From Hondaea fermentalgiana (taxonomy: Eukaryota > Sar > Bigyra > Thraustochytrida > Thraustochytriidae): DNA of 47,837 nucleotides. Below the pieces are notes generated by a model. It was not told where the DNA came from and ran no database searches. It saw nothing but the letters and a program-made list of their open reading frames with translations. A program made the position numbers and the translations under genes. The stretch lies in the NCBI GenBank assembly GCA_014084085.1, contig NPFB01000022.1:1-47837 (forward strand). The letters run 5' to 3'. This document shows, in pieces, positions 18,303 through 27,873 of the stretch; the first letter of the stretch is position 1; each line of letters opens with the position of its first letter.

Positions 18303-19598
18303 ATGGTCCTCAGTCCACGCGAAGATGGCGAGGCCAAGTCACCAATGTCCGCGCAGCGTGCGCTGACAAATTTTAGCAAGGGTATTGGCACCTCGTTGCG
18401 CTCCGGGTTCAGAACCCATGTCGCCCCATCAACTAGCTCGAGTACCGCGAGCGTCGAAATTCCGGGCCAGCCACTTACTCCACTGCAGCATCAGCAACAA
18501 CAACATCTGGCTCATCAGCAAAAGATTCAACAACAACAAATGCAGCAAGAGCAAATGCTCCAGCACCAACTTATGCTGGAAGAGGCAGAAAATGAGGTCG
18601 ACCTCGATGCTCAGGCAAGACAAGAAGCCGCAAGACAGGCAGTTCTCGAAGGAGGCTTTGCGCGTTTACTTGACGGCGAAAACTATTACCCACTCATCTC
18701 CGGAGTGCTTGCCGTAAAGGTGGTTCATGGCGAACTCGTGCACGGCGTCTACGAGGAAAGTAATCTCATCTTTGTCCGCCTCCGCGTACGCAATGTTATA
18801 AAGTATACCGACCGCGCCCGGCACTGGGGTTCGAAGTTCACCTGGGGATCCATCAAGTATTTTCCCGTGCGCGTACTCCACAATCCTCGCCATCCTTTCA
18901 ACCTCTTTCACTTTGATGTCATCCAGGTTCCTCCACATCAGTCGTTCGTGACCGCAGCAAAGGATCCCGCAAATACCATTGGATCCATTCCTTTTCACGT
19001 CCACGATCTCGTCCGCGGTTCGCCCTGCACGGGCTCGTACAGTATTCTCCACAATCATCGCAACGTTGGCTCGCTCACGCTCGAGTTTTATTTCTCCTAC
19101 GGGAGTCTCGGCTTCGGGTATTCTTATCAGCTCAAGTCCGACGAATCCCCAGAGACTTTGCTCGAATACTCTATGCTGCCTCGCTGCATTCCCGACGCGC
19201 ATTGCGACGAGTGGAGTCGCACGTTATCTGTGCCGAGCAGACAGGCGTACCACGAGATACTCGACGAAAACGAGCACGAGAAGCGTTTTCCGCTCGTCCA
19301 CGCCCGCATGAAGCGTCTCGGCGATTTACGTGAGCAGTATGCCTCCATCGGCGAGCACTCGCGCATTGACAGGCTTGCCTTTCTGCACAAACAAATCAAC
19401 GACACAGCCCTCACCGACTCCAAGGTCACGCCTCCAGTATTTGGGCATACGGCCGAGGCTGGATCCACAAAGAATCCATCCTTCTTTCACAGATTCATGC
19501 GTCCCACCATCCCCGTCCAACATCATGAAGAGGATCCTGACGAGATCATCATCGATGACGGGGATGGTAGTAGCGATCGCAACTCTGACCAGTTCTAA
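18303..19598 (+). CDS. C2-like domain protein with Gln-rich N-terminus
   Basis: A 431-residue protein. The first 50 residues are Ser/Thr-rich and basic. Residues about 60-95 are Gln/His/Met-rich (LQHQQQQHLAHQQK then QQQQMQQEQMLQHQ) and likely helical or disordered. Residues about 130-277 resemble a C2 beta-sandwich: LISGVLAVKVVHGELV, LIFVRLRVRNVIKYT, FNLFHFDVI, then the typical closing strands IGSIPFHVHDLVRG, GSLTLEFYFSYGSLGFG. The acidic calcium-binding loops are poorly preserved, so any membrane binding may be calcium-independent. A helical, charged region follows (320-390) with an acidic tail ending RNSDQF. Function is not known; trafficking or membrane attachment is plausible. The start ATG follows a short A-rich leader. 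The next gene downstream on the same strand is a flippase, but linkage is probably incidental. Confidence 0.65.
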   Translation: MVLSPREDGEAKSPMSAQRALTNFSKGIGTSLRSGFRTHVAPSTSSSTASVEIPGQPLTPLQHQQQQHLAHQQKIQQQQMQQEQMLQHQLMLEEAENEVDLDAQARQEAARQAVLEGGFARLLDGENYYPLISGVLAVKVVHGELVHGVYEESNLIFVRLRVRNVIKYTDRARHWGSKFTWGSIKYFPVRVLHNPRHPFNLFHFDVIQVPPHQSFVTAAKDPANTIGSIPFHVHDLVRGSPCTGSYSILHNHRNVGSLTLEFYFSYGSLGFGYSYQLKSDESPETLLEYSMLPRCIPDAHCDEWSRTLSVPSRQAYHEILDENEHEKRFPLVHARMKRLGDLREQYASIGEHSRIDRLAFLHKQINDTALTDSKVTPPVFGHTAEAGSTKNPSFFHRFMRPTIPVQHHEEDPDEIIIDDGDGSSDRNSDQF

Positions 19599-20072
19599 GC
19601 GAGGCTTTTTTCGGCAATGGTATACTAGCGTTGAACGCCCATTCCAAAAAAAGCAAACCTACCACCCTCTCTCTCTCCTCCATTCCCCATCCTTCCACTC
19701 CCTTCCCCACCATCTCCACTACCCATACACAAACTAATAATGACCAAATAAGCAAAAAATGAAAAGAAGCCCTTGCGTTTGTGTGCCACGAGAGCCTCTG
19801 TGTTAGAGAGGTGATGAGAGAGAGACGTTACGTATGTTTCGACACTGCAATGCGACACGAGGCGACCCAAGGATAAAGGGAGGGAGGTGATGATGTGCGT
19901 GGCCCACTACATGCGTCCCAAGAGACGCGAGACTCGTTGTAGACGAGGCGCAAAAGCAGAACCTCGACCCGGTGCGCGGGCAGACAGGCGCTCGTTCGCC
20001 CGCCCGCCCGCCCGCGTGCCGGACTTTTTGTGATTGGCGAGTTGCCCGTGGTGGGCCAAGCAAGAAGTCACG
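19599..20072. other. Intergenic region between the C2-like and P4-ATPase genes
   Basis: Contains a pyrimidine-rich CTCTCTCTCC/CCCATCC tract (19665-19725) soon after the stop and a CCCG run (19997-20014) near the flippase start. No gene seen. Confidence 0.4.
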
Positions 20073-23000
20073 ATGGGCCACCGAAAGTCCAGGAATCACA
20101 ACGCGCCGGCGGAAGTAGCGCCACACGCCCGCCCATACATCACAAGGCGGCGCGAAAGCGGGAAACCCATGTCAACGTGCGTCGTGCTGCAAAACGCGCA
20201 CTCTGGACTTGGTGTGGGCCCGACCAACGCTGTGTCGACTGCAAAATACACGCGATGGACCTTTCTGCCAAAGTCGTTTGCTCTTCAGTTCCGCCGCGCG
20301 GGTAATGTGTACTTTGCCTTCGTCATCTTCCTCATGCTGCTTGGCAAGTACTCGGCTCTCTTTGACGCTGCCGTGCTGCCGTGGGGCCAGCTCATCATGC
20401 TCACAGTCATTTTTGCCTTTAACATGCTCTCCGAAGCTCTCGATGACTTTGCGAGGTATCGAAGCGATGCAAGCACCAATGTTCGACCCTGCCTTGCTCT
20501 GCGAGACCAAACTTGCAATTTCGAGCCTCATACTTGGGGCTCGCTTCGCCGAGGTCACATCGTCCAGCTCTTCAAGGGAGACCAGGTTCCTGCAGACATG
20601 CTGGTCCTCGTTTCCAGCTTTGCTCTCGTCGATCCCTGTATCTATGTGGAAACAGCAAATATCGACGGCGAAACCTATCTGAAGCGAGCCTTCACCGTGC
20701 CAAAGCTTGTGAGCCTCGTCACCGGTGAAACCAGCGCTGAGAATGACGAAAGCCTTGACGCGGATGCCTTCCAAGAAGTCAAGGTCGACCCTGTCCATCT
20801 CGTAACCACCTTCAAGGGGGCACGAGTCTCGTACGAGGCGCCGTCGCACTCTCTGTCATCCATGTCCGGTGAAATGGTTCTTTCCTCGCTTCCCGGCGAA
20901 GCGCCAACAACAATCAAATTTGGCGCGAGGAATATGCTCTATCGTGGTGCCGTTGTGCGCAACGTGAAATGGGTCATTGGTATTGTCTTGTACACTGGCA
21001 AGGAGACCAAGGTGCTCATGGCCGACGCAGGAAGTGTGGAAAAACAGTCCAAGGTCGAGCGTTCCGTCAACCAAATCATCATTACCGTTCTCGTCTTTCT
21101 CGTTGTCATTCTGCTACTCTCTGAGCTGCTCCACTTTATCAATCCCTGGGCAGCAAGCACGCAGCTCTGGTACATGCGTCACACTCCAGAGGCCTCGGGA
21201 TTTATTTTTCCGCGCTGGCTGGCTCAGTTCTGTCAAAATCTGATTCTCTTCAAAAATCTCCTTCCAATTCTACTCTACGCCGTTCAGGAGGGTCTCTCCC
21301 AGGTCCAGGCCAACGTCTACATTCGCAACGACCGCAACATGTACTGCCCGGACGCCAATCGTACGGCTCGCTGTAACACCACGTCGCTCGCGCAGGAAAT
21401 CGGCCAAATCGACTGGATCTTCTCTGACAAGACGGGAACACTAACCAAGAACGAAATGCGGCTCGTCGCATTCGATGTCGGGGAGAGACGTTTTGGCGTT
21501 GTGCAAAGAAATCGTCTCGCGGAGCTTGACCGTGAAGTCGCAACCATGCATGCGTCCTCGAGCTTTTTCACTCGTGCTGCCTTTGCGGACCTCATCCAAG
21601 CCGGCCGCAAGTCCCCCGAAGACAGCTCCAACAATCTCTCCCGTGTGAATCGCTTCCTGCGCGTTCTTGCCGTGTGCCACACTGTACTCATTGACCCTGA
21701 CAACTCTGCCGAGGTGGACATTCGGACCATGAAATCAATCGACGGAGCCTCGGCTGCCTTTTTCGAGAGCGAAAGCTCCTCAACTGCCGGAGGCCGCGCC
21801 GACTCCACGGTGCGGATTCGCAAGGCGTATGCTGCCCCGGTGGAAGACGAGACAATTATGCTTTCGCGATCTGAGTCATCGCAGCTCCTCGACACTGCAT
21901 CTGGCGGCCGCGCAAGAATATCTGACCACGTTGTCTACGATGCCGAAAGCCCAGACGAGGAGGCCTTGGTCTCGGGCGCGGCGGCGCTTGGCATTGAGTT
22001 TGTCGCGACGCAGGGACAAAATGTTGTCTGCTTAATGTGCAAGGACATTGGATCCTCCTCGCAAACCTTTGAAAAATGGCAAATTCTCGCGGTCAACCCT
22101 TTTAGCAGTCGTCGCAAGCGCATGTCCGTGGTGGTGCGCGAGCCCGATGGGGAGCGCCGCATCATGCTGCTCTGCAAGGGCGCCGACAACCAGGTTTTGC
22201 GTGTCACAGAGCACTTCCCCGGGGCCGCATCGAGGAACTCGGTGGAAGACCATCTCCGCACGTACGCGCGAGCGGGACTGCGAACCTTGGTGGTGGCACA
22301 GCGAGTGCTGGACATGGCGAGCTTCCAGACGTGGATGGCAGACGTTTATAGGCCTGCAGTGGCGGCAGACCCGGCAGCGCGCGAGGAGCGCATTCATGAT
22401 GCCGCATGCGCTATCGAGCAGGGCCTCGAGTATCTGGGCATCACTTGCGTGGAAGACCGTCTGCAAGAGGATGTCCCGGAGACTATTGCAACCTTGCGCA
22501 CAGCTGGTATCCCGCTCTGGGTCATCACTGGAGACAAGGTCGAGACAGCCATTGACATTGGTAACTCCGTTCAGCTCCTCCGCGAGGATTCGACCACCTG
22601 GCATCTCACCACAAACACGGTCAAAGAGCCCGCGTTTGAGACGGAACTCAATCCCGAAATCGTGACCGTCGTACCGGCCGGCATTGGTGCAGGGCGTGGC
22701 GCAGGAATGCCTGCGCGTATTTCTCGTCGTATTCAGGCCATCATGCGGCGCCAGGAACGAAATGCGTCAGGGGTCACGAGCCGGTTGCTTGCGAGACGGC
22801 GAAGTAGCGCTGTGCTGAGCACAGAAAGCAGCTCGGATGTACATTGGATGGCCTCATGCAAGACGGCGCTCCAACAGTCGCTGTCGTTCGTGATCGGCCT
22901 GGGTGCAATTTTCGCTCCACGCTCGCGAGCCAGCAGCGCCGAATTTCCTCGCCACGCTCTCGTTGTGGAGGGCGACGTGCTCAAGCACTTTCTCGGCGTG

Positions 23001-24212
23001 CGCGGGAAGGAGAATGTACAGAGCGAGTTTCTCGAGCTCGCCCGTCGCTGCGGAGTGGTCTTGGCTTGTCGTGCGAGCCCTGCGCAAAAAGCTGAGCTCG
23101 TGCGCTTGGTAATGAATGGCGTGCACCCTCGCCCCACCACGCTCGCGATTGGCGATGGAACCAACGATGTCCCTATGATCCAGGCGGCAAGTGTGGGCGT
23201 CGGCATTTCTGGGCGCGAGGGTACGCACGCTACCACCGCAGCGGACTTTAGTATCGCGCGTTTCCAGTTCCTTGCACCGCTCATGCTTGTGCACGGCCGT
23301 CTTGGCTACATGCGCATGGGCAAGGCAACGCTGCTCGTATTTTACGGCAACATCATGTTTACCTGGACGACCTTTTTGGTGGGGACCTTTTCCATGTTTA
23401 GCGGAGCGAGCATCTTTGATGATATGATGCTTACTCTGGTCAACGTCTTTGTCGCGGTGCCCGTTTTCATGCTCGGGTTCTTCGACACGGACGTGGTTCC
23501 CGTCTACGCGCAGCGCGACCGGCCTGAGCTGTACGCGCAGGGGCCCAGGAATCGTTATCTGAACCGCCGCATTGCTGACCTCTACATGCTGCGCGGAATT
23601 GCTCACGCTCTGATTGCCTTTCCGCTGATTGCGTATTGCAGACCGGACGGCTCGCTGGATTCCCTCACGACCCATCTCTATGTTTGCCTCATTTTCATTC
23701 TTACGCTACGCTCTGCACTCTCTGCGTCTTCGTATACCTGGCCCTTTGTGCTCGGTATCGCCTTCAATGTCGGTTTTGTCCTCTCCCTTTCGGTTCTCGT
23801 GGACGTTCGCGCTCTTCGAGAGGCACAGTTTTTCCATGGCAATGCCCGCGTTGCTTGGAACATCAACTGGACCGTGGTCTTTCTCATTGTTACGCTCGAC
23901 GTGGTCGGTCCTCTGGCCTGGTTTTACATCCGTAGCAACTACTTTGTCACGGACGAACGACAGGCGAATCGTCCTGGATCCGATGCTGTTCGACCGATCG
24001 CATCGATTGACATGATGGCCGATAGCGGCTATAAAGCGGAGACCAGTGTTGCTCCTGCGACTGGCACCACGATGGACAATAGCCATTTAGTCGCTCCGAG
24101 AAGGCATAGCGAGGGCAGCACCAGCACTGGCAGCGCGAGCAGTAGTATCTCCAGTGGGTCTAGCACCAGGAGTGATCTTGGTGTCAGGAACCTCGACATC
24201 ATCCCCGAGTAA
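20073..24212 (+). CDS. P4-type ATPase (phospholipid flippase catalytic subunit)
   Basis: A 1379-residue P4-ATPase that should move aminophospholipids or related lipids to the cytosolic leaflet. The frame opens at TTG (20034); the first ATG, 20073 (MGHRKSRNHN), is the likely start. N-terminal features: KYTRWTFLPKSFALQFRRAGNVYFAF, typical of the family. The A-domain loop is DGETYLKR (Glu200; usually DGETNLK). The M4 motif reads PILLYAVQ (Pro398; usually PISLYV). The phosphorylated Asp452 lies in SDKTGTLTKNE. Then YDAESPDEEALVSGA, KGADNQVL, CVEDRLQEDVPETI, WVITGDKVETA, and a hinge GDGTNDVPMIQAA (Asp1028; usually GDGAND). About six C-terminal membrane segments follow, ending in a Ser/Thr-rich tail. 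There are two long inserts, one after ASCKTALQQSL in the P-domain region and one Ser-rich in the N-domain. It probably pairs with a CDC50 subunit, not present in this window. Confidence 0.95.
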   Translation: MGHRKSRNHNAPAEVAPHARPYITRRRESGKPMSTCVVLQNAHSGLGVGPTNAVSTAKYTRWTFLPKSFALQFRRAGNVYFAFVIFLMLLGKYSALFDAAVLPWGQLIMLTVIFAFNMLSEALDDFARYRSDASTNVRPCLALRDQTCNFEPHTWGSLRRGHIVQLFKGDQVPADMLVLVSSFALVDPCIYVETANIDGETYLKRAFTVPKLVSLVTGETSAENDESLDADAFQEVKVDPVHLVTTFKGARVSYEAPSHSLSSMSGEMVLSSLPGEAPTTIKFGARNMLYRGAVVRNVKWVIGIVLYTGKETKVLMADAGSVEKQSKVERSVNQIIITVLVFLVVILLLSELLHFINPWAASTQLWYMRHTPEASGFIFPRWLAQFCQNLILFKNLLPILLYAVQEGLSQVQANVYIRNDRNMYCPDANRTARCNTTSLAQEIGQIDWIFSDKTGTLTKNEMRLVAFDVGERRFGVVQRNRLAELDREVATMHASSSFFTRAAFADLIQAGRKSPEDSSNNLSRVNRFLRVLAVCHTVLIDPDNSAEVDIRTMKSIDGASAAFFESESSSTAGGRADSTVRIRKAYAAPVEDETIMLSRSESSQLLDTASGGRARISDHVVYDAESPDEEALVSGAAALGIEFVATQGQNVVCLMCKDIGSSSQTFEKWQILAVNPFSSRRKRMSVVVREPDGERRIMLLCKGADNQVLRVTEHFPGAASRNSVEDHLRTYARAGLRTLVVAQRVLDMASFQTWMADVYRPAVAADPAAREERIHDAACAIEQGLEYLGITCVEDRLQEDVPETIATLRTAGIPLWVITGDKVETAIDIGNSVQLLREDSTTWHLTTNTVKEPAFETELNPEIVTVVPAGIGAGRGAGMPARISRRIQAIMRRQERNASGVTSRLLARRRSSAVLSTESSSDVHWMASCKTALQQSLSFVIGLGAIFAPRSRASSAEFPRHALVVEGDVLKHFLGVRGKENVQSEFLELARRCGVVLACRASPAQKAELVRLVMNGVHPRPTTLAIGDGTNDVPMIQAASVGVGISGREGTHATTAADFSIARFQFLAPLMLVHGRLGYMRMGKATLLVFYGNIMFTWTTFLVGTFSMFSGASIFDDMMLTLVNVFVAVPVFMLGFFDTDVVPVYAQRDRPELYAQGPRNRYLNRRIADLYMLRGIAHALIAFPLIAYCRPDGSLDSLTTHLYVCLIFILTLRSALSASSYTWPFVLGIAFNVGFVLSLSVLVDVRALREAQFFHGNARVAWNINWTVVFLIVTLDVVGPLAWFYIRSNYFVTDERQANRPGSDAVRPIASIDMMADSGYKAETSVAPATGTTMDNSHLVAPRRHSEGSTSTGSASSSISSGSSTRSDLGVRNLDIIPE

Positions 24213-24221
24213 ACCCTCCCT

Positions 24222-24251
24222 CCCCCCCCCCCCCCCCCCAAAAAAAAAAAA
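24222..24251. repeat. C18-A12 homopolymer junction
   Basis: Ten bases after the flippase stop, 18 C residues run directly into 12 A residues. Such tracts are prone to length error in sequencing. Confidence 0.9.
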
Positions 24252-25004
24252 CCAACAAGAACATTGACCACAACAACGAATATAGCAAGCACAAAGTAGT
24301 TATTTGAAAGTCCAATGCATATGAAATCCTCATCTTCACCTCCAGCTACGGCCAGCACAAAGTGCGCATGTTGATGAATGTATCTTCACCTTTTCAGACT
24401 CTTGGGGTTTTCCATCAAAGAGCAGAGCGCTCCATCCATCTGCCCACACATCCATCCACACGTCTTCTCCTCACTCTCTTCCCGTCGCCATCACCTTCGG
24501 AGAAAAGGACATTTCGTGTCTCCTTTTCCTCTCCCCCGAGGTCGCTCGCGGCGACTGTGCGCGCGCAGCGACCCGAGAGAGCGTGAGTGACGGCAGGCTT
24601 CCGCAGAAGATGATGAAGATGCTGATGGCCCAGATGCCATGCCATGCCAGGCATCAAAGTAACCCGCGTGCCAGTCGCAGCGGCGAGTGACAGGCAGGCC
24701 GACGCTGAGGCGCCCAAGCAGAGGAAAGCAGCAGGGCAGAGCAAGCAAAGACGCATCGAGGCGAATTCTCCGGGTCGCTCGAGCGCGCGGCATCGGAGCG
24801 GGGCGCGCGGCGCGGCGGGCGGGCAGCGCGGCAGCAGCCGGGCAGGGCAGCCGAGCGGGCGCGCGAGGCAGCGGCCCTTGCGGGCGCGGCGAGGAGCTCG
24901 GCGAGGCGCCAAGAGCGCGGCGGCACGCTAGATCGCCGCCAGCCAGCCAGCCAACCAGACAGCCGGACAGCGCGAGCGCGAGCACGAGCTCGAGGACGAG
25001 CAGC
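24252..25004. promoter_or_regulatory. Upstream region of the heme lyase gene
   Basis: No gene is convincing. The frame upstream of the heme lyase ATG is open for about 320 bases but is Arg/Ala/Gly-rich and starts with a non-ATG codon at 24687, so I treat it as 5' leader or promoter. GCCA repeats occur at about 24938-24955. Confidence 0.4.
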
Positions 25005-26318
25005 ATGGGCAGCTCCAACAGCACGCCGGCGGCGACGCCAGCCGCGGGCGGATGCCCCGTGAACCACGGCGCAGGCCCTTCGCAGGCAGCGGCGCCAGAA
25101 GCAGGACAAGGCTGCCCGGTCCAGCACGGAGACGCGGGCGCAGCGGCGGCGGCACCTCCTGCCGGGTGCCCCGTCAAGCACGAGGTGGCGAGCCCTCCGC
25201 CTTCGGGATGCCCTGTTGACCACGGGCAAGGCGGGGACGCCAAGAAGACCGTGTACAATGTGTACGCCCAGCCGATCGACCCGTCGAACCGCATGCCCTT
25301 GAACCCGAATCAGCTTCCCGCGCCTGGACAGACCAAGCCACTCTCGACGGATCGCGTCCGGTCGCACATTCCCAAGGGCGGCGCAGATGGCGAGACATGG
25401 GAGTACCCTTCTGCGCAAATGTTCTACAACGCCATGATGCGCAAGGGCAAGCTGGAAGACGATGTGAGCGAAGACGATGTTGCCACCATTGTCGCTGTGC
25501 ACAACAACATGAACGAAAAGACATGGCACCAGGTTGTGCAGTGGGAGAAGGCTCTGCACCCAGAGGACTTTGCCGAGGCCGATGGGATTCGGCTTACGCG
25601 CTTTATGGGGCGGCCCAATGACATCTCGCCCATGGCCTGGGTCAAGTCCACCTTTCTCGGGTACCCGAAACCATTTGATCGCCACGACTGGATCGTTGAC
25701 CGCAACGGGCGCGAGGTGCGCTACGTGATCGACTACTACTACGACGAGTCCAAGTCTTCGCAGGACGAAACACCCGAGCTGCACGACATTCGATCGATCA
25801 AGAGTATCACGATGGATGCCCGGCCTGCCGTGGACTCGCCTCAGAGCCTCTTTGACCGAATTCGCTTTCCTCTGATGGAGAAGTTCGACATGGTGCCCCC
25901 GATTGACATGGGTCTCAAGTCCCAGGAGGCGGAAAAGGCCGCGGCAGCTAAGGCTCTCATCGAGAAAGAGCCTCTTCCCGAAGGCGCGACCACGTTCGAG
26001 AAAATGGATGTGGACGAGCTTCGCGATATTTCTTCCAAGATCGGCCCCGCCTGCAAGGCATGCTTTGCCAAGGTCGACAAGTGTAGTTCCGAGGCCGAGT
26101 GCCAACAGGCTAGCGTTGCGCTCACCTTTTGCATGGCCGAGCTTGTGTGCTCCAAGGAGGCCCAGCGCTTCCAGGCGGACCTCAACTCCGAGGAGCGTCT
26201 TGACGAAATGGTGGCTTGCATGGACCGCTTTGAAGAGCGGGCACTGAAGCTGCGGCAAATTGCCGCTGCCACGGCAGCTGCCACGGCAACAGCGGGCGCA
26301 GAAGGAGCAAAGAACTAA
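25005..26318 (+). CDS. HCCS: Holocytochrome c synthase (cytochrome c heme lyase) with a Cys-rich C-terminal extension
   Basis: A 437-residue System III heme lyase that attaches heme to apocytochrome c in the mitochondrial intermembrane space. The ATG at 25005 (MGSSNST) fits; the open frame upstream is low complexity. The N-terminus bears four heme-binding CPV motifs, each GCPVxH (Cys17, 37, 55, 69). The catalytic core follows: NPNQLPAPGQTKPLSTDR, GETWEYPSAQMFYNAM, then VAVHNNMNEKTWHQVVQWE, where His166 matches the heme-ligating His154 of human HCCS, then RFMGRPNDISPMAWVKS and YPKPFDRHDWIVDR. Human and yeast enzymes are near 270 residues. Here about 115 more follow the DIRSIKSITMDARPA region, including Cys350, 353, 360, 366, 376 and 382. 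Cys350-x9-Cys360 and Cys366-x9-Cys376 form a twin-CX9C-like pattern. Confidence 0.95.
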   Translation: MGSSNSTPAATPAAGGCPVNHGAGPSQAAAPEAGQGCPVQHGDAGAAAAAPPAGCPVKHEVASPPPSGCPVDHGQGGDAKKTVYNVYAQPIDPSNRMPLNPNQLPAPGQTKPLSTDRVRSHIPKGGADGETWEYPSAQMFYNAMMRKGKLEDDVSEDDVATIVAVHNNMNEKTWHQVVQWEKALHPEDFAEADGIRLTRFMGRPNDISPMAWVKSTFLGYPKPFDRHDWIVDRNGREVRYVIDYYYDESKSSQDETPELHDIRSIKSITMDARPAVDSPQSLFDRIRFPLMEKFDMVPPIDMGLKSQEAEKAAAAKALIEKEPLPEGATTFEKMDVDELRDISSKIGPACKACFAKVDKCSSEAECQQASVALTFCMAELVCSKEAQRFQADLNSEERLDEMVACMDRFEERALKLRQIAAATAAATATAGAEGAKN

Positions 26319-26988
26319 ACGTACGTACGTTTATTATTGGCACTCTACTTGACTCCGCTCTCGTGCTTGTTTCTCGCTTGAACGATGGAAGTGAATGTGA
26401 ATGCAATGCGAGGGGAAAAGAACGGAAAATAAGCTAGTAACATGATCTTGTGAACAGAAAGGTATGTCGTGTAGTAGTACATACAGTAAAGCACTTCATT
26501 GTAACAACGTTCATGTGTCCTGAAAATCCACCTTTGACGAAAGTCAGGCCCGTTTGCTGGTTTGGTTTTTTACACACGTCGATTGATAAATTTTTCTTTT
26601 ATGCTCAAACAATTTTCTAGGATGTCGTCGAGTGAATTCGAAAGGAAGAGGGTGTCAGCAACTGTCGAGGGAGCGCAACGAATAAGGCCCCTGCTATCGA
26701 CATTAATTTGCGGTCGATCTGTTCTAAAGAAAAACCAAAGAAGGAAAGAAGATGACGCAAGCTCTCACGTAGAGCAGAAGAAACGAGCGAAGTGAAGCGA
26801 ATCGATGGAATGGATAAATGGATGATGATCACGGAGAGTGTATGTATAGAGGGCAAGGCGCGAAAAGTTGGATCGCGAAAGAGAAGCAATACTCGGAAGC
26901 ACCAGCCCATTTGAAAAACCTCTGCACAGCGCGCCCGCTCGCTCAATCAAAAGAATCGAAAGGACGAAAGGTTCGATAAGAGAGGCGA
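26319..26988. other. Convergent 3' intergenic region (heme lyase / disordered protein)
   Basis: AT-richer spacer of about 670 bases with an ACGTACGTACGT palindromic run at 26320-26331. No gene is supported; frames present are short and opposed on both strands. Confidence 0.4.
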
Positions 26989-27873
26989 TCAGAGGGCGAC
27001 GCCAAAGAGACGAGACTCGTCGCCAAAATCGTTTTCCTCGTCGCGCCCCAAATAAGGGATCCACGTACTCTTTGGACTCAAATAGCGAAAGTCAACGCCT
27101 GCAGGATACCAAGGATTGGTCTTGATATCGCGGGCGCGCTTCTTTTCGTAGCTGCGTGTGGCCTTGGCGCGAGCCTTGGATTCGCGACGCTCGGCCCTCT
27201 GCGCCTCACGCTGCGCCTGGCGCTCTGGGTCGATGGACCGGCGAAACGAGAGCCGCTTGGTCGCTGGGGTTGGGGCGGCTTCTGGCCCATGAGCCGCTAC
27301 TCGCTGGCTCACGGCAGTCATATTACGGTCCCGAATGCTTTTTCCCGATGTCGAGGAGCGTACACCGACGAGCTTGTTGATACCCGTGCTGAGGCGCCGC
27401 GACATACTGGGGCTGAGGACCTTGCTTCGCGCCCTCGAGCGCACGCTGCTCGTCTTTTGCCCGGGACGGGGTAGATTGAAGCGGTCAAAGTCGTTGTCAT
27501 CGGCGTCAAGTTGGTGTTCTTCATCCGGATTGAGTTCGACGGCGACTTCGTTCTCGGCTTCATTGTCATAAACGTCCTCAAAGTCGGCCTTGCTCGCTTT
27601 GCTCGCTTTGCTGGCGAGACTGGCGATACTTGCGACGCTGCGCGTGGGGCTGACATCCGAGCGGCGCGAGCTCTGTGAGCGGTGCGAGAGGCTCCTTCTC
27701 GACTTGGGTCTGGCGGTGGCCCAGTCTCTGGGCAGCGAAGAGGTGGCGACGCCGGGGGGGATGATGGGTCGTGGTTCTTCTTCAACGTCTTCTGCCTCGT
27801 GCTGTTCAACGGCACGCTGCGCGTTTTCCCTTTGCTCGCGGCGTTGCTTGCTGCTCCTCCATGTGCGCCGCAT
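26989..27873 (-). CDS. Basic, largely disordered protein of unknown function
   Basis: A 294-residue protein starting at an ATG (MRRTWRSSKQRRE). It is charged throughout: an Arg/Glu N-terminal helix, then Ser/Arg segments (KSRRSLSHRSQSSRRSD), a repeated Ala-Ser-Lys stretch (IASLASKASKASKADFED), an acidic block (about 108-140) and more Arg/Ser sequence (SVRSRARSKVLSPSMSRR). A strongly helical basic segment, DPERQAQREAQRAERRESK, precedes a distinctive C-terminal tail with PWYPAGVDFRYLSPKSTWIPY, which looks like a conserved short motif. Many SxR/RxxS sites suggest phosphorylation. No catalytic domain, signal peptide or membrane segment is visible. I do not recognise a family; cytoskeletal or nuclear roles are possible but unsupported. 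Confidence 0.65.
   Translation of the reverse strand: MRRTWRSSKQRREQRENAQRAVEQHEAEDVEEEPRPIIPPGVATSSLPRDWATARPKSRRSLSHRSQSSRRSDVSPTRSVASIASLASKASKASKADFEDVYDNEAENEVAVELNPDEEHQLDADDNDFDRFNLPRPGQKTSSVRSRARSKVLSPSMSRRLSTGINKLVGVRSSTSGKSIRDRNMTAVSQRVAAHGPEAAPTPATKRLSFRRSIDPERQAQREAQRAERRESKARAKATRSYEKKRARDIKTNPWYPAGVDFRYLSPKSTWIPYLGRDEENDFGDESRLFGVAL

Noticed and set aside
24654..26258. 534-codon minus-strand frame opposite the heme lyase
   Set aside because: Shadow of the HCCS gene, with Arg/Ala/Pro low complexity at its end.
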